64,000 nucleotides of DNA from Fodinibacter luteus (GTDB taxonomy: Bacteria; Actinomycetota; Actinomycetes; Actinomycetales; Dermatophilaceae): the NCBI RefSeq assembly GCF_039541575.1, contig NZ_BAABGM010000022.1, positions 54,489 through 118,488 on the forward strand, in the 5' to 3' direction. The position numbers and the translations under genes were made by a program. Numbering within the stretch: the stretch's first letter is position 1; each line of letters starts with the position of its first letter. A model generated the notes under the pieces. It made no database searches and was not told where the DNA came from. It saw only the letters and a program-made list of their open reading frames with translations. Below are positions 25,807-34,823 of the stretch, in pieces.

Positions 25807-28800
25807 TCAAGCGGCCGCTTCGCCGAACTCCGCCATCACCTCGGCCTGCCTGATGATCAGATCAGTTGCAGTTGGCTCTTGGTCGGGCGGGTACCCGTGT
25901 TTGAGCAGTAGCCGCTTGATCCTCGTGCGGAGCTTAGCGCGAATAGTTTCCTTTACCTGCCAATCCGTCTTTGCGTCGTTGCGGACTATCTCTGTGAGTT
26001 CGTGGGCAATAGCCCTCAACGTCGCGTCCTGCATCGCCAGCCTGGCCGACTCATTTGTGAGCATGGCGTCGTAGAACGCCAACTCGTTCTCGGTCAGGCC
26101 CGTCTGCTCGCCGCGGCGCTTCTGCTCTTGGATCGCCTTGGCAATCTCGACGATCTCCGCCATGACCTGAGCGGCATCGATGGTCCGGTTCTGGTAGCGG
26201 TTGAGCGCTTCAGACAGCATTTCCGAAAACCTGCGACCCGCGACGACATTGCGCCGGCCGATGATCTTAACCTCACTGGAGATAAGGCGGCGGACAGCCT
26301 CTAGTTGAAGACTCTTCTGCTCGGACACCTCGAACTTCTTTCGGAACTCCTCATCAATCACTGAGATGTCAGGCTTTTCGATTCCCGCCTCAGCGAAGAT
26401 GTCTATGACGCCGGTACCCGTCATGTGCGCGCTGATGATCTGACGGACAGCGGTGTCCAGCGCGGCATCGCCGTTGGGATCACGGTCGGCGGCTTCGATC
26501 TTGGCGATCGACTGCCGCACTGCGTCGAAGAACGCGACGTCGTCACGGAGGGTGGTCGCTTCTTGGGACGTGGGCACAAGCGAGAACAGGCGCTTGAGTC
26601 GGGCAGTGTGCGCCATGAACCGCTTCTTTAGGGACGGGACGTCGCCCGTCTCGCTGTCGAACTCGCCTTCGCTCACATCGTCGTCGATGTCCTCCCTGAC
26701 TCCCTCAGACTCCAAGAGGTGGTTGACGGTCGCGGTCACTGCGTAGACGAATGCTTTGGTGTCACCGCTGCCAAGGATCGTGACCCAGTCGATGCCGTGG
26801 AGAAGGTCCGACACAATGGCGTGCTCGACCAGTAGCTCAGGAATGGCCGCCTCGCGCACGTCCTCGCCAATCGCGCGGTCCTGCTTGTCACGGTCGGTGT
26901 AGGTGGCCAGTGCGTCCCTGAGGTTCTCGGCGATGCCGATGTAGTCCACGATCAGGCCCGAGGGCTTGTCCTTGAACGTCCGGTTGACCCGAGTGATCGC
27001 CTGCATCAGGCCCGCCGATCGCATGGGCTTGTCGACGTACATCGTGTGCATTGGCGGGGAATCGAACCCGGTCAGCCACATGTCGCGCACTATGACCAGC
27101 TCGAGTTTGTCGGACGGGTTGGACGCTCGGGCTTTCATCGCGCGCCGCTCTTGCTTGTTGCGAATGTGCGGCTGATAGGTTCCCGGGTCGGTTGCGTTGC
27201 CAGTGATGACGACCTTAATGACACCGTCCGCGTCGTCATCACTGTGCCATTGAGGGCGCAGGGCGACGATTGCGGCATACAGGTCGACGGCAATGCGCCG
27301 CGACATCGTGACGATCATGGCCTTACCTGCGAGCACGTCCCGCCGCGCTTCCCAGTGCGTGACGATGTCTGCGGCAAGTTGCTTGATCCGTTTGTCGGAC
27401 CCCACGATCGCCTCCACCTTGGCCCACTTGCCCTTGAGCCGTTCGCTGATCTCCTCCTCGGCGCCCAGTGTGGCGTCTTCAAACTCGTCATCGATGACCT
27501 CGCGGGCTTCCTCGGGAAGCTCGACCCTCGCCAGTCGCGCCTCGTAGAACACCTTCACCGTGACCCCGTCCTCGATCGCCTGGGTCATGTCGTAGACGTC
27601 GATGTACTCGCCGAAGATCTCTGCGGTCGACCGGTCCCTCTCATCGATCGGCGTACCAGTGAAACCGATGAACGATGCCTGCGGCAGCGCGTCGCGAACA
27701 TTGCGGGCGAATCCATCAATGACGTCGTAGTTGGAACGGTGGGCCTCGTCGACGATCACCACAATATTGAGGCGCTCCGAAAGAAGCGGAAACCCGCGAC
27801 CAGACTCGCGGTCCTCTGTGGACAGCCCGAACTTCTGCAGAGTGGTGAAGATGATGCCGCCCGACCCCCGGCCGGTGAGCAGCTCCTTGAGGTGGGCACG
27901 AGACTCGGCCTTGACCGGCGCCTCGGGTAGGGGCGAGCCAGGTTTCGACGGTGCAAACGTCTCGCCGTAGAGCTGGTCATCAAGATCGTTGCGATCTGTA
28001 AGGACAACGACGGTCGGGTTCTCCATGCCCGGGTGGGTCATAACCTTGCCGGCGTAGTAGGCCATCTCCAACGATTTGCCTGAGCCCTGCGTGTGCCACA
28101 CGACGCCAATGCGACCGTCGGTCTCGATTGACTCCAGCGTTTGCGAGACCGCCCTATTCACTGCCCAATACTGGTGGTACTTCGCGACCGCTTTACGGGT
28201 CTCGCTACCATCCCCGAACGTCGCGACAAAGTGGCGGCACAAGTCGAAGAACACGTCCAACTGGAACATGCCTCGCGTGAGTACCTCGATCTGCGGGATT
28301 CGCAGCCCCTCCGCGTTCTTCGGGTCGCGCCGCGTCCCATCGATTGTCTTCCACGCCGCCCAGTGGTTCCACGGCGCCGAAAACGACCCCGCGAGGGCCT
28401 GAATCCCGTCCGAGACGACCGCTACTTGATTCCACTTGAAGACGTCCGGGATCTGGCTGCGGTAAGTCTGCAACTGACGATATCCACCGGAAACCGTTGC
28501 ATACTCTTTGCCGGGACGCTTTAGCTCAAAGATCGCCATCGGCAGCCCGTTCACGAAGAGCAGTAAATCTGGGCGCCTGGTTCTCTTGGCCCCCTCGATG
28601 CTGAACTGGTTGATCGCAGCGAGGTCGTTGTTCGTCGGCTTCTCCCAGTCGATGAGCCACGCCCGATCAGTGCGGAGGCCGCCGCCTTCGTCGCGGTAAT
28701 CGACTGGCACTCCTTGGACCAAGTACCGGAAGGCATTCCAGTTCTCAGACTCGATCAGCGGTGACTCGGTCCGTTGCACCGTCCGAACAACGTCAGCCAC

Positions 28801-28995
28801 CGCCTCTGGGGGCAGCGTTGGGTTGAGGCGCCTCACGGCTGCGGTCAGCCGCCCTTCGAGGACGATGTGCCGGTAGTCATCTCGCTCCGCGCGCGGCTCA
28901 CCAGGTGCGATATCGGGACCGTAGACGGATTGCCAGCCGAGTTCCGCCAGAATCTCCAGAACCCATACCTCGAGGGCGTCTTCGGTCGGCACCAT
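25807..28995 (-). CDS. hsdR: Type I restriction enzyme R subunit
   Basis: A 1062-aa motor and endonuclease subunit. The N-terminal PD-(D/E)XK core is intact: D143 in RRPDLLLFVNG and E157-x-K159 in AIFELKRPG. The SF2 helicase follows with Walker A HTQGSGKSLEM, DEAH in VVIVDEAHRSNYD, the motif III-like GFTGTP and later RDMWLTGFDSPP. ATG 28995 overlaps the hsdS stop (TGATG), so translation is coupled. With HsdM and HsdS it forms the complex that translocates and cuts DNA lacking the host's methylation. Confidence 0.97.
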   Translation of the reverse strand: MVPTEDALEVWVLEILAELGWQSVYGPDIAPGEPRAERDDYRHIVLEGRLTAAVRRLNPTLPPEAVADVVRTVQRTESPLIESENWNAFRYLVQGVPVDYRDEGGGLRTDRAWLIDWEKPTNNDLAAINQFSIEGAKRTRRPDLLLFVNGLPMAIFELKRPGKEYATVSGGYRQLQTYRSQIPDVFKWNQVAVVSDGIQALAGSFSAPWNHWAAWKTIDGTRRDPKNAEGLRIPQIEVLTRGMFQLDVFFDLCRHFVATFGDGSETRKAVAKYHQYWAVNRAVSQTLESIETDGRIGVVWHTQGSGKSLEMAYYAGKVMTHPGMENPTVVVLTDRNDLDDQLYGETFAPSKPGSPLPEAPVKAESRAHLKELLTGRGSGGIIFTTLQKFGLSTEDRESGRGFPLLSERLNIVVIVDEAHRSNYDVIDGFARNVRDALPQASFIGFTGTPIDERDRSTAEIFGEYIDVYDMTQAIEDGVTVKVFYEARLARVELPEEAREVIDDEFEDATLGAEEEISERLKGKWAKVEAIVGSDKRIKQLAADIVTHWEARRDVLAGKAMIVTMSRRIAVDLYAAIVALRPQWHSDDDADGVIKVVITGNATDPGTYQPHIRNKQERRAMKARASNPSDKLELVIVRDMWLTGFDSPPMHTMYVDKPMRSAGLMQAITRVNRTFKDKPSGLIVDYIGIAENLRDALATYTDRDKQDRAIGEDVREAAIPELLVEHAIVSDLLHGIDWVTILGSGDTKAFVYAVTATVNHLLESEGVREDIDDDVSEGEFDSETGDVPSLKKRFMAHTARLKRLFSLVPTSQEATTLRDDVAFFDAVRQSIAKIEAADRDPNGDAALDTAVRQIISAHMTGTGVIDIFAEAGIEKPDISVIDEEFRKKFEVSEQKSLQLEAVRRLISSEVKIIGRRNVVAGRRFSEMLSEALNRYQNRTIDAAQVMAEIVEIAKAIQEQKRRGEQTGLTENELAFYDAMLTNESARLAMQDATLRAIAHELTEIVRNDAKTDWQVKETIRAKLRTRIKRLLLKHGYPPDQEPTATDLIIRQAEVMAEFGEAAA

Positions 28996-30170
28996 CACTC
29001 CCCCAACCACTCACTGTTCACTTGCACCTGGCCGGAGATCAGCAGCGGCAGGAGGCTGTCACGGATATTTGTCATCTCACTAACCTCGGCGCTTAGGCCA
29101 ACGACGCCGCGCCATAGCGCGTCCAAGTGGCGGTCAACGCGCGTCCGGGTGGCCGCTGGCGGCACCGGCACCGGCATGGAGGCAACATGCGCCCAGTTGG
29201 CTCGCGGCATCCGTGTCCCTGTGTTGCCGGCCATGGCGAACCGTGTGAACTCTGGACGGGCGACGATTGCATGAAGGGTGGCCGCGCCCCAGCTCACTGT
29301 GGGACGAAGCACCCATAGTTCGGTTGAACAGACACCGTCAAACCCCGGCCGGTCGACCTTCTGGAAGTACGGGCGCAGTTTGCCATAGAGGACGTCTCCA
29401 GCCCGGAACCGAGACTTGCCACTATCGACACTGGCGGCGTCGCCGATATCCGTGATGCCGGCACCCTCGGTGCCGAAGTGCTCCAAGCCTACGTACGGGG
29501 TCCCACCCTCCAACTGATCGCCGCGAACCCCCTCGCGGACAAGCGCCGCTACCTCTGCAAAGCGCACGACATCCCCACCATCACTTGCGGCCTCATACGC
29601 AGCAAGGCCCATAGCTCGGAGGTTCGCGATGGCAGCTCGGTTGCTTTCGATCAGATCGTCCATCGCACCCAGGACCGCAGCAATGCGGCGCTGTTCGCCC
29701 AGGGGTGGCACAGGGACCTTGAGCCTTGCCAGGTCGCTCGAGCGGATGCCGGCGACCGCCACCTGCTCGACGATAGTCTCCATGATCTGCCGGCCGGGCC
29801 TCGATCTAAACAGGTAGAAGTAGAACTGCGGACAGGCTCGGCTCCCGTCCAGGCGGGCACGGATCATCGAGCTCTCGAAGACGGCGCGGTGGGGCGGAGA
29901 CCTGAGGATGGCCACTTTGCCGGCACCTGCCAAAGTGAGCGAGCGTCGACCGAAAAGAAGATCGCCATCCTCCAAGCCCCACTTCTCCAGTTGAGCTGGT
30001 GTGAGCGGCACGAGATCGGAGTACTGGCCAGAGATGAAGTCGTTGGCAAAGAGCTCCTTCATATTCACCATTGGCACCCCCTCACCGCGGCTCGCTTTTG
30101 TGACACTGATCCCGTTTCGCGACGGCTCACGATACAGTTCGCCGAAAGGCAGAGTTGCCCACTCACTCAT
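28995..30170 (-). CDS. hsdS: Type I restriction enzyme specificity subunit
   Basis: A 391-aa protein with two target-recognition domains, each followed by a conserved helix: LKVPVPPLGEQRRIAAVLGA in the middle and MPVPVPPAATRTRVDRHLDA near the end. It sets the bipartite recognition sequence for both methylation and cleavage. The specificity cannot be read from sequence. It overlaps hsdM by 8 nt and hsdR at TGATG. No second specificity cassette or inversion sites were seen. Confidence 0.95.
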   Translation of the reverse strand: MSEWATLPFGELYREPSRNGISVTKASRGEGVPMVNMKELFANDFISGQYSDLVPLTPAQLEKWGLEDGDLLFGRRSLTLAGAGKVAILRSPPHRAVFESSMIRARLDGSRACPQFYFYLFRSRPGRQIMETIVEQVAVAGIRSSDLARLKVPVPPLGEQRRIAAVLGAMDDLIESNRAAIANLRAMGLAAYEAASDGGDVVRFAEVAALVREGVRGDQLEGGTPYVGLEHFGTEGAGITDIGDAASVDSGKSRFRAGDVLYGKLRPYFQKVDRPGFDGVCSTELWVLRPTVSWGAATLHAIVARPEFTRFAMAGNTGTRMPRANWAHVASMPVPVPPAATRTRVDRHLDALWRGVVGLSAEVSEMTNIRDSLLPLLISGQVQVNSEWLGE

Positions 30171-32202
30171 CTGTAGGCCTCAACGCGTCAAGCGCCTCGA
30201 GCACCGTTGCCTGCAGCTCTTCGCGCCTCCTGAATCCGTCCCGAATCTCGGTCGAAAGTCGAGCGATTCTTCCCTTAAGTGGCTCATCGTCAACCTCCGC
30301 CGCTTGGCTGCCGACGTAACGACCAGGGGTCAGCACATAGTCATCCTCGGCGATCTTCGCGGTGGTGACCGCGCGACAGAACCCGGGAATGTCGGCGTAC
30401 TCACGCCTCCCGCTGGTCTCGCTGCCACGCCAAGCGTGATATGTGTCGGCGATCTTGAGGATGTCGACATCAGAGAATGCTCGGTGTGTGCGGTTCTCCA
30501 TGAAGCCGATCTGGCTAGCATCGATGAAGAGGGTCTCGCCCTCGCGTCGACGAGTTGTGGCGCCGTTGAGGTCCGCACGCTTGTTATTGGTCAGAAACCA
30601 CGCGCAACAGGGAATCTGCACGCCGTAGAACAGCTGCGGCGGCAGAGCAACAATGCACTCGACCACATCCCCCTCAATCATGGCCTTTCGGATCTCACCT
30701 TCGCCATTCTGTTTGGAGGATAGCGAGCCGTTCGCAAGCAACGACGCCACCGTCCCGGTCGGAGCCAGGTGATAGAGCATGTGCTGCAGCCACGCATAGT
30801 TAGCGTTCTGCTGCGGCGGCACGCCATACTTCCAGCGAACGTCCTGCCGTAAACGCTCACCGCCCCAGTCACTGATGTTGAAGGGCGGGTTAGCGATGAT
30901 AAAGTCGGCTTTGAGGTCTGGGTGTGCATCGGCATGGAACGAGTCGCCCCACTCCGGGCCAAGGTTGCCATCGATGCCGCGAAGTGCAAGGTTCATCTTC
31001 GCCAATCGCCATGTAGTCGGATTCGACTCCTGGCCGAAAACGGAGAGATCGTCGCGGGTGCCACCGTGAGCGCGAACGAACTTGTCGGCCTGCACGAACA
31101 TGCCGCCAGAGCCACAAGCGGGGTCGAGGACGCGGCCCTTGTACGGCTGCAGCATCTCGACCAAGAGCTGCACGATTGACCGCGGCGTGTAGAACTCCCC
31201 GGCCTTCTTGCCTTCCTTGGAAGCGAACTGGCCAAGGAAGTACTCATAGACCCGGCCGAGCACGTCGAGATCCGTGAACTCCTCGGCGGCGAGGTCCTGG
31301 CGCGAAAAGGTGTCAATTAGCCCACCGATAGTCTCGGGCGATAGCTCCCTCTGCGTGTAGTTCTTTGGCAGGACCCCCTTGAGCGTCGGGTTCTCTCGCT
31401 CTATCGCGTCCATGGCCGCGTCGACTCGCTTGCCGATGTCCGGCTGTTTCCCCGCACTGCGTAGGTCCTCCCAGCGGTGACCCTCGGGTATCCAGAACAC
31501 ACCCTCGGCGGTGTACTCGTCGCGATCCTCCAACACGGACCGCTTCGCCGCGTCGTTCGGCATGCTGTATTCGGACTGGGGATCGTCAACGAGCCGGGCC
31601 AATTCATCGTGGCGGACCATGAAGGTGTCAGAGACGTACTTCAGGAAGATCAGGCCTAGCACGACGTGTTTGAAGACCGCGGCGTCCATCTTGCCGCGCA
31701 GCTTGTCCGCAGCGTCCCAGAGTGTCTTCTCGAGGCTGTTCGCTGCACGGGTCGACTTCTGCGCCGTGGCGGGAGCCGGTATCGCTGCCGCGGCTTCTCG
31801 AGGAGTTCGCGGCGTCGCCGAAGCCGTCGTTGCGGTGACACCGCCACTGGAAGTGCGCCTTAAGGATCCACCTCGACCACGGCCGACGGCGACCTCTTCA
31901 GTGGCAATGAGCAGGGCCTTAGCGGCCTCGTAGCGTCGCTCACTCTTCCAGCCGAGTTCAGTTCTGGCTCGCTGATTCCCCAAAGCGGTGCCATCGTCAG
32001 GCAACACCGCCCATAGCGCCGCCGCGTCAACGGACGTTTTGGTCCGACTGACGCGACCTCCTTCGAACTTCAAGTGGCCCGCCTCGATCAGAGACTCGAC
32101 GATGGAGTCGTCCCCCCAACGCGCGGCCAGGGACCCGCGGTTCTTGCGGTGGCCGGGTTCGAAGCCGATGAGGTCGTTCCACACGTCGTAGCGGATGGGC
32201 AT
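30163..32202 (-). CDS. hsdM: Type I restriction enzyme methyltransferase subunit with N-terminal winged-helix extension
   Basis: A 679-aa N6-adenine methyltransferase. The SAM motif is LDPACGSGGMFVQADKF and the catalytic motif IV is IIANPPFNISDWGG. The HsdM N-terminal helical domain begins near residue 155 (LEKTLWDAADKLRGKMDAAV). About 120 extra residues precede it, with two winged-helix-like units (NDLIGFEPGHRKNRG; LGWKSERRYEAAKALLIATE), then a Ser/Thr/Ala linker. The extension may add DNA or partner binding. ATG 32202 is preferred over the start three codons upstream. First gene of the hsdMSR operon. Confidence 0.95.
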   Translation of the reverse strand: MPIRYDVWNDLIGFEPGHRKNRGSLAARWGDDSIVESLIEAGHLKFEGGRVSRTKTSVDAAALWAVLPDDGTALGNQRARTELGWKSERRYEAAKALLIATEEVAVGRGRGGSLRRTSSGGVTATTASATPRTPREAAAAIPAPATAQKSTRAANSLEKTLWDAADKLRGKMDAAVFKHVVLGLIFLKYVSDTFMVRHDELARLVDDPQSEYSMPNDAAKRSVLEDRDEYTAEGVFWIPEGHRWEDLRSAGKQPDIGKRVDAAMDAIERENPTLKGVLPKNYTQRELSPETIGGLIDTFSRQDLAAEEFTDLDVLGRVYEYFLGQFASKEGKKAGEFYTPRSIVQLLVEMLQPYKGRVLDPACGSGGMFVQADKFVRAHGGTRDDLSVFGQESNPTTWRLAKMNLALRGIDGNLGPEWGDSFHADAHPDLKADFIIANPPFNISDWGGERLRQDVRWKYGVPPQQNANYAWLQHMLYHLAPTGTVASLLANGSLSSKQNGEGEIRKAMIEGDVVECIVALPPQLFYGVQIPCCAWFLTNNKRADLNGATTRRREGETLFIDASQIGFMENRTHRAFSDVDILKIADTYHAWRGSETSGRREYADIPGFCRAVTTAKIAEDDYVLTPGRYVGSQAAEVDDEPLKGRIARLSTEIRDGFRRREELQATVLEALDALRPTDE

Positions 32203-32349
32203 GGCCAACATCTTGCTGCATCAGTTCGGAGGATTCGCGCAGCAAGAGATGGCCGGGTCCGCGCCGGGCAAGACCCTGTACGCCACTCAGGGCCAAGGAG
32301 CAACTTCCGGAGGCGCTTTGGGCCGCGGACAAGGACCCTCGGAGGCTTC

Positions 32350-32371
32350 GGGGACACATAGGGGGACACAT
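32350..32371. repeat. Two GGGGACACAT repeats near attR (candidate arm sites)
   Basis: GGGGACACAT occurs at 32350-32359 and 32362-32371, spaced by two bases, about 100 bp inside attR. A mirrored location to the 12-bp tandem pair at 2214-2237 suggests integrase or Xis arm sites. Confidence 0.45.
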
Positions 32372-32466
32372 GCGTTCACGAGCGATGGCAGACGGTCACC
32401 AGCAATCCCCGAAGGCCCAGCCTGAAGGCTCCTTCGAAAGACGTCGCTGCCCGACCGCCCTCATGC

Positions 32467-32503
32467 TCCGTAGGTTGTGGGTTCGAGCCCCACGGGGCCC
32501 ACC
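32467..32503 (+). repeat. attR: 37-bp copy of the tRNA-Lys 3' half
   Basis: It is identical to 2124-2160, including the T-arm and CC end. The 5' half of the tRNA is absent, so this is an attachment site and not a second tRNA gene. Confidence 0.95.
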
Positions 32504-32860
32504 GTCCTCGCTGGACCACGGCGTCGAGCCCCACGTGGTCCACCGGCTTCGGTGGGGCCACGGCTGCGCCCCCCCCCCGCGGCCCGCGGCCCGCGCCGGC
32601 GCAGGCTCCGCTGCGGAAGCCCCCATCTTCCTCTGGACGCGGAAGGCGGGGCGGTGCGAGGCTGTGCTGACCCCCACGGCGGCATCCCCGCCCAAGGGTC
32701 GAGAGTGCCCGCTCGTCTGGAACGCTTCGCGACCGTCTCAGCGCCGGGTCTCCCCTGCGGCGCTGCTGCTCGAGGGAGTGCGCCCGCCGCGGCACACGGC
32801 ACAGAGTGTCCAGGAAAACCCAGGAGAGCCCGTCCCGTCTGATCCCGAGGAAGTGATCCC
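32504..32860. other. Intergenic region right of attR with a degenerate second tRNA-Lys end
   Basis: Bases 32524-32544 (TCGAGCCCCAC then GTGGTCCACC) match the tRNA-Lys T-loop to CC end at 19 of 21 positions and lie 37 bp after the attR copy. An older insertion scar is possible. GGACCACG and its complement flank part of it (32513-32520, 32534-32541). A run of ten C at 32569-32578 follows. The M28 promoter should lie near the right end. Confidence 0.5.
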
Positions 32861-34498
32861 ATGGAAGGTATCCGTCCGGCGAACCGTCAGGCGCTCCGCG
32901 TCGTTGCGGTTGGCGCCACTGCAGCCCTGTTGACGATGACGCCGCAGGCCGTGTCCGCCGCACCCAGCGCGGCATGCGACACCCGCAGCAACAACACGTA
33001 CCAGAAGCTCCTCGACTGCGTGACGCTCGAGGGCGTCCGGGAGCACCAGGCGGCGTTCCAGAAGATCGCCGACAACAGCACCGACCCGGTGTACCCAGGG
33101 ACGCGAGCCGCCGGCACCGTGGGCTACGCCGAGAGCGTGGAGTACGTCGCCGGACTTCTCCGAGATGCGGGGTACCAGGTGACCCTGGATCCCGTGGAGA
33201 TCACCTTCAACTTCCCGGCGGAGCTGCGCCAGCTCACCCCGGTGACCGCGGACTACGAGACAGGCGTCTTCACGGGGAGCGGCTCGGGCGAGGTGGAGGG
33301 CAACGTCATTCCGGTGGACATCAACCTCACTGGAGACCGCGCGAACACGAGTGGCTGCGAGGCGGCGGACTTCGCCGGCATCGACTGGAGTGGCGACGCC
33401 GACATCGCGCTCGTCCAGCGCGGCACCTGCTTCTTCGGCGACAAGGCCTACAACGCCGAGCAGGCCGGTGCGGAAGCGGTGATCATCTTCAACCAGGGCA
33501 ACACACCTGACCGCGAGGGCCTGATCGTCGCGGACGCCACAAGCCGCACCGATCCTGCGAACCCCACTGGCCCAGCGTTGTTCGTCGAGCACAACATCCC
33601 GGTCGTGGGTGCGAGCTTCGCGGACGGCGTCGCGCTCGCTCAGGCCGGCTCCACGGCATACGTCCAGGTGCTGCCAGCGGAGACCCGAACCGACTACAAC
33701 GTCATCGCAGAGCTGGACGGCAAGAACAAGGACAACGTCGTGATGGCCGGCGCCCACCTCGACAGCGTCATCGAGGGCCCGGGAATCAACGACAACGGTT
33801 CCGGGTCGGCCGCACTCCTCGAGACCGCCCTCATGATGGCCAACCTCAACCCTGAGAACACCCTGCGCTTCGCGTGGTGGGCGGCGGAGGAGCAAGGCCT
33901 GGTCGGGTCCGCCGACTACGTCGCCGGCCTGTCCGAGGCCGAGCGGGACCGCATCGCGCTCTACATGAACTACGACATGGTGGGTTCGCCCAACTACATC
34001 TTCATGGTGTACGACGCCGATGAGTCCACGTTCGAGGCACCAGTGCCCGTGCCGGCCGGATCGGAGGCGATCGAGGACGTCTACGAGTCCTACTACACCG
34101 CGGTCGGCGAGCCGTACGACGACACTGAGTTCTCGGGTCGCAGTGACTACGAGGCGTTCATCCTCGCCGGCATCCCGTCGAGTGGGCTGTTCACCGGCGC
34201 GGAGACGGTCAAGACGCCGGAACAGGAAGCCATCTGGGGCGGAGAAGCCGGGGAGCAGTTCGACCCGTGCTACCACCTGGCGTGCGACACCTACGCCAAC
34301 GTCGACCTGCACGCGCTCGATGTCAACAGCGACCTCATCGCGTTCGCGATGCTGACGTTCGCGTACTCGACCGAGTCGGTGAACGGCGTACCCGGCAAGC
34401 GGGTGCCCGGTCCGAAGTTCGTGCTGTCCGAGGCCGCCGGCCCGGAGGGCACCTTCGCCGGTGAAGGTGCCGGGGCCGCGCTGGGCGCCGTGAGGTAG
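32861..34498 (+). CDS. Secreted M28-family zinc aminopeptidase with PA domain
   Basis: A 545-aa preprotein. A signal peptide (~1-34, cleavage after VSAAPSA) is followed by an N-terminal segment, a protease-associated domain (~115-270; QRGTCFFGDKAYNAEQAGAE) and the M28 catalytic domain. Zinc ligands and catalytic residues are visible: MAGAHLDSV (His, Asp), NDNGSGSAALLE (Asp), AAEEQGLVGS (Glu), MNYDMVG (Asp) and CYHLACD (His). It should remove N-terminal residues from extracellular peptides for nutrition. GAGGAAG precedes ATG. First backbone gene after attR. Confidence 0.95.
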   Translation: MEGIRPANRQALRVVAVGATAALLTMTPQAVSAAPSAACDTRSNNTYQKLLDCVTLEGVREHQAAFQKIADNSTDPVYPGTRAAGTVGYAESVEYVAGLLRDAGYQVTLDPVEITFNFPAELRQLTPVTADYETGVFTGSGSGEVEGNVIPVDINLTGDRANTSGCEAADFAGIDWSGDADIALVQRGTCFFGDKAYNAEQAGAEAVIIFNQGNTPDREGLIVADATSRTDPANPTGPALFVEHNIPVVGASFADGVALAQAGSTAYVQVLPAETRTDYNVIAELDGKNKDNVVMAGAHLDSVIEGPGINDNGSGSAALLETALMMANLNPENTLRFAWWAAEEQGLVGSADYVAGLSEAERDRIALYMNYDMVGSPNYIFMVYDADESTFEAPVPVPAGSEAIEDVYESYYTAVGEPYDDTEFSGRSDYEAFILAGIPSSGLFTGAETVKTPEQEAIWGGEAGEQFDPCYHLACDTYANVDLHALDVNSDLIAFAMLTFAYSTESVNGVPGKRVPGPKFVLSEAAGPEGTFAGEGAGAALGAVR

Positions 34499-34520
34499 CA
34501 GGCGGCCGGAAGACGGGCTG

Positions 34521-34555
34521 GGCGGCTCGGCTGGGAGTCGCCCAGCCGGGCCGCC
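34521..34555 (+). terminator. Hairpin terminator after the M28 gene
   Basis: A 15-bp stem with one mismatch (arms 34521-34535 and 34541-34555, GC-rich) and a 5-nt loop, 22 bp after the stop codon. No U-tract, as usual for high-GC actinobacteria. Confidence 0.75.
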
Positions 34556-34630
34556 TCGGTCGCACCGGCGCTGGGACCCGGGGCGGTTCACCCGCGGTCG
34601 CCGAACGGGTCCGGACCCCGGTCCAAACCC

Positions 34631-34813
34631 CTAGGTACCGGCCCGGCGGTGGGCCACCCACCACGCGACCGAGAGCCGGATGGCTACCCACCCCGCCGCG
34701 AACAGCACGAGCACGTACGCCGCTGGAGGGGCACCGCCCATGGCCGTCGGGATAATGACCCACAGGGCGATGACCGCGGCGAGGACGAGCGCCTCCACGA
34801 CGAGCTTCTTCAC
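34631..34813 (-). CDS. Small two-helix membrane protein
   Basis: 60 aa: MKKLVVEALVLAAVIALWVI begins the first helix and YVLVLFAAGWVAIRLSVAWW forms the second. No family known. It starts 10 bp after the secreted protein gene and is probably co-transcribed with it; it could be an immunity or accessory protein (guess). Confidence 0.6.
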   Translation of the reverse strand: MKKLVVEALVLAAVIALWVIIPTAMGGAPPAAYVLVLFAAGWVAIRLSVAWWVAHRRAGT

Positions 34814-34823
34814 CGGAACCCTC

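Larger units (their letters stand above)
2124..32503. mobile_element. Integrative and conjugative element inserted in tRNA-Lys
   Basis: The element is bounded by identical 37-bp copies of the tRNA-Lys 3' half at 2124-2160 and 32467-32503. It encodes a tyrosine integrase next to the left copy, Xis, an HUH replication initiator, a Pra-like activator, an FtsK-type translocase, a VirB4-based secretion channel and a type I restriction system. The integration and replication half follows the actinobacterial pSAM2-type (AICE) plan, while the channel resembles the Tcp/Tn916-type systems of Gram-positive plasmids. All modules look intact, so excision and transfer are plausible. No classical MOB relaxase was seen. 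Confidence 0.93.

Noticed and set aside
32467..32503. A second tRNA-Lys gene
   Set aside because: Only the 3' half is present; the D-arm and acceptor 5' strand are missing. It is the attR copy.
32569..32578. Run of ten C as a phase-variable tract
   Set aside because: It is intergenic, far from any start codon or promoter that it could switch; sequencing noise is as likely.
32738..34591. A 617-codon open frame antisense to the M28 peptidase gene
   Set aside because: It mirrors a strongly recognised secreted peptidase, has a His/Val/Arg-rich composition typical of antisense reading in GC-rich genes, and has no family resemblance.
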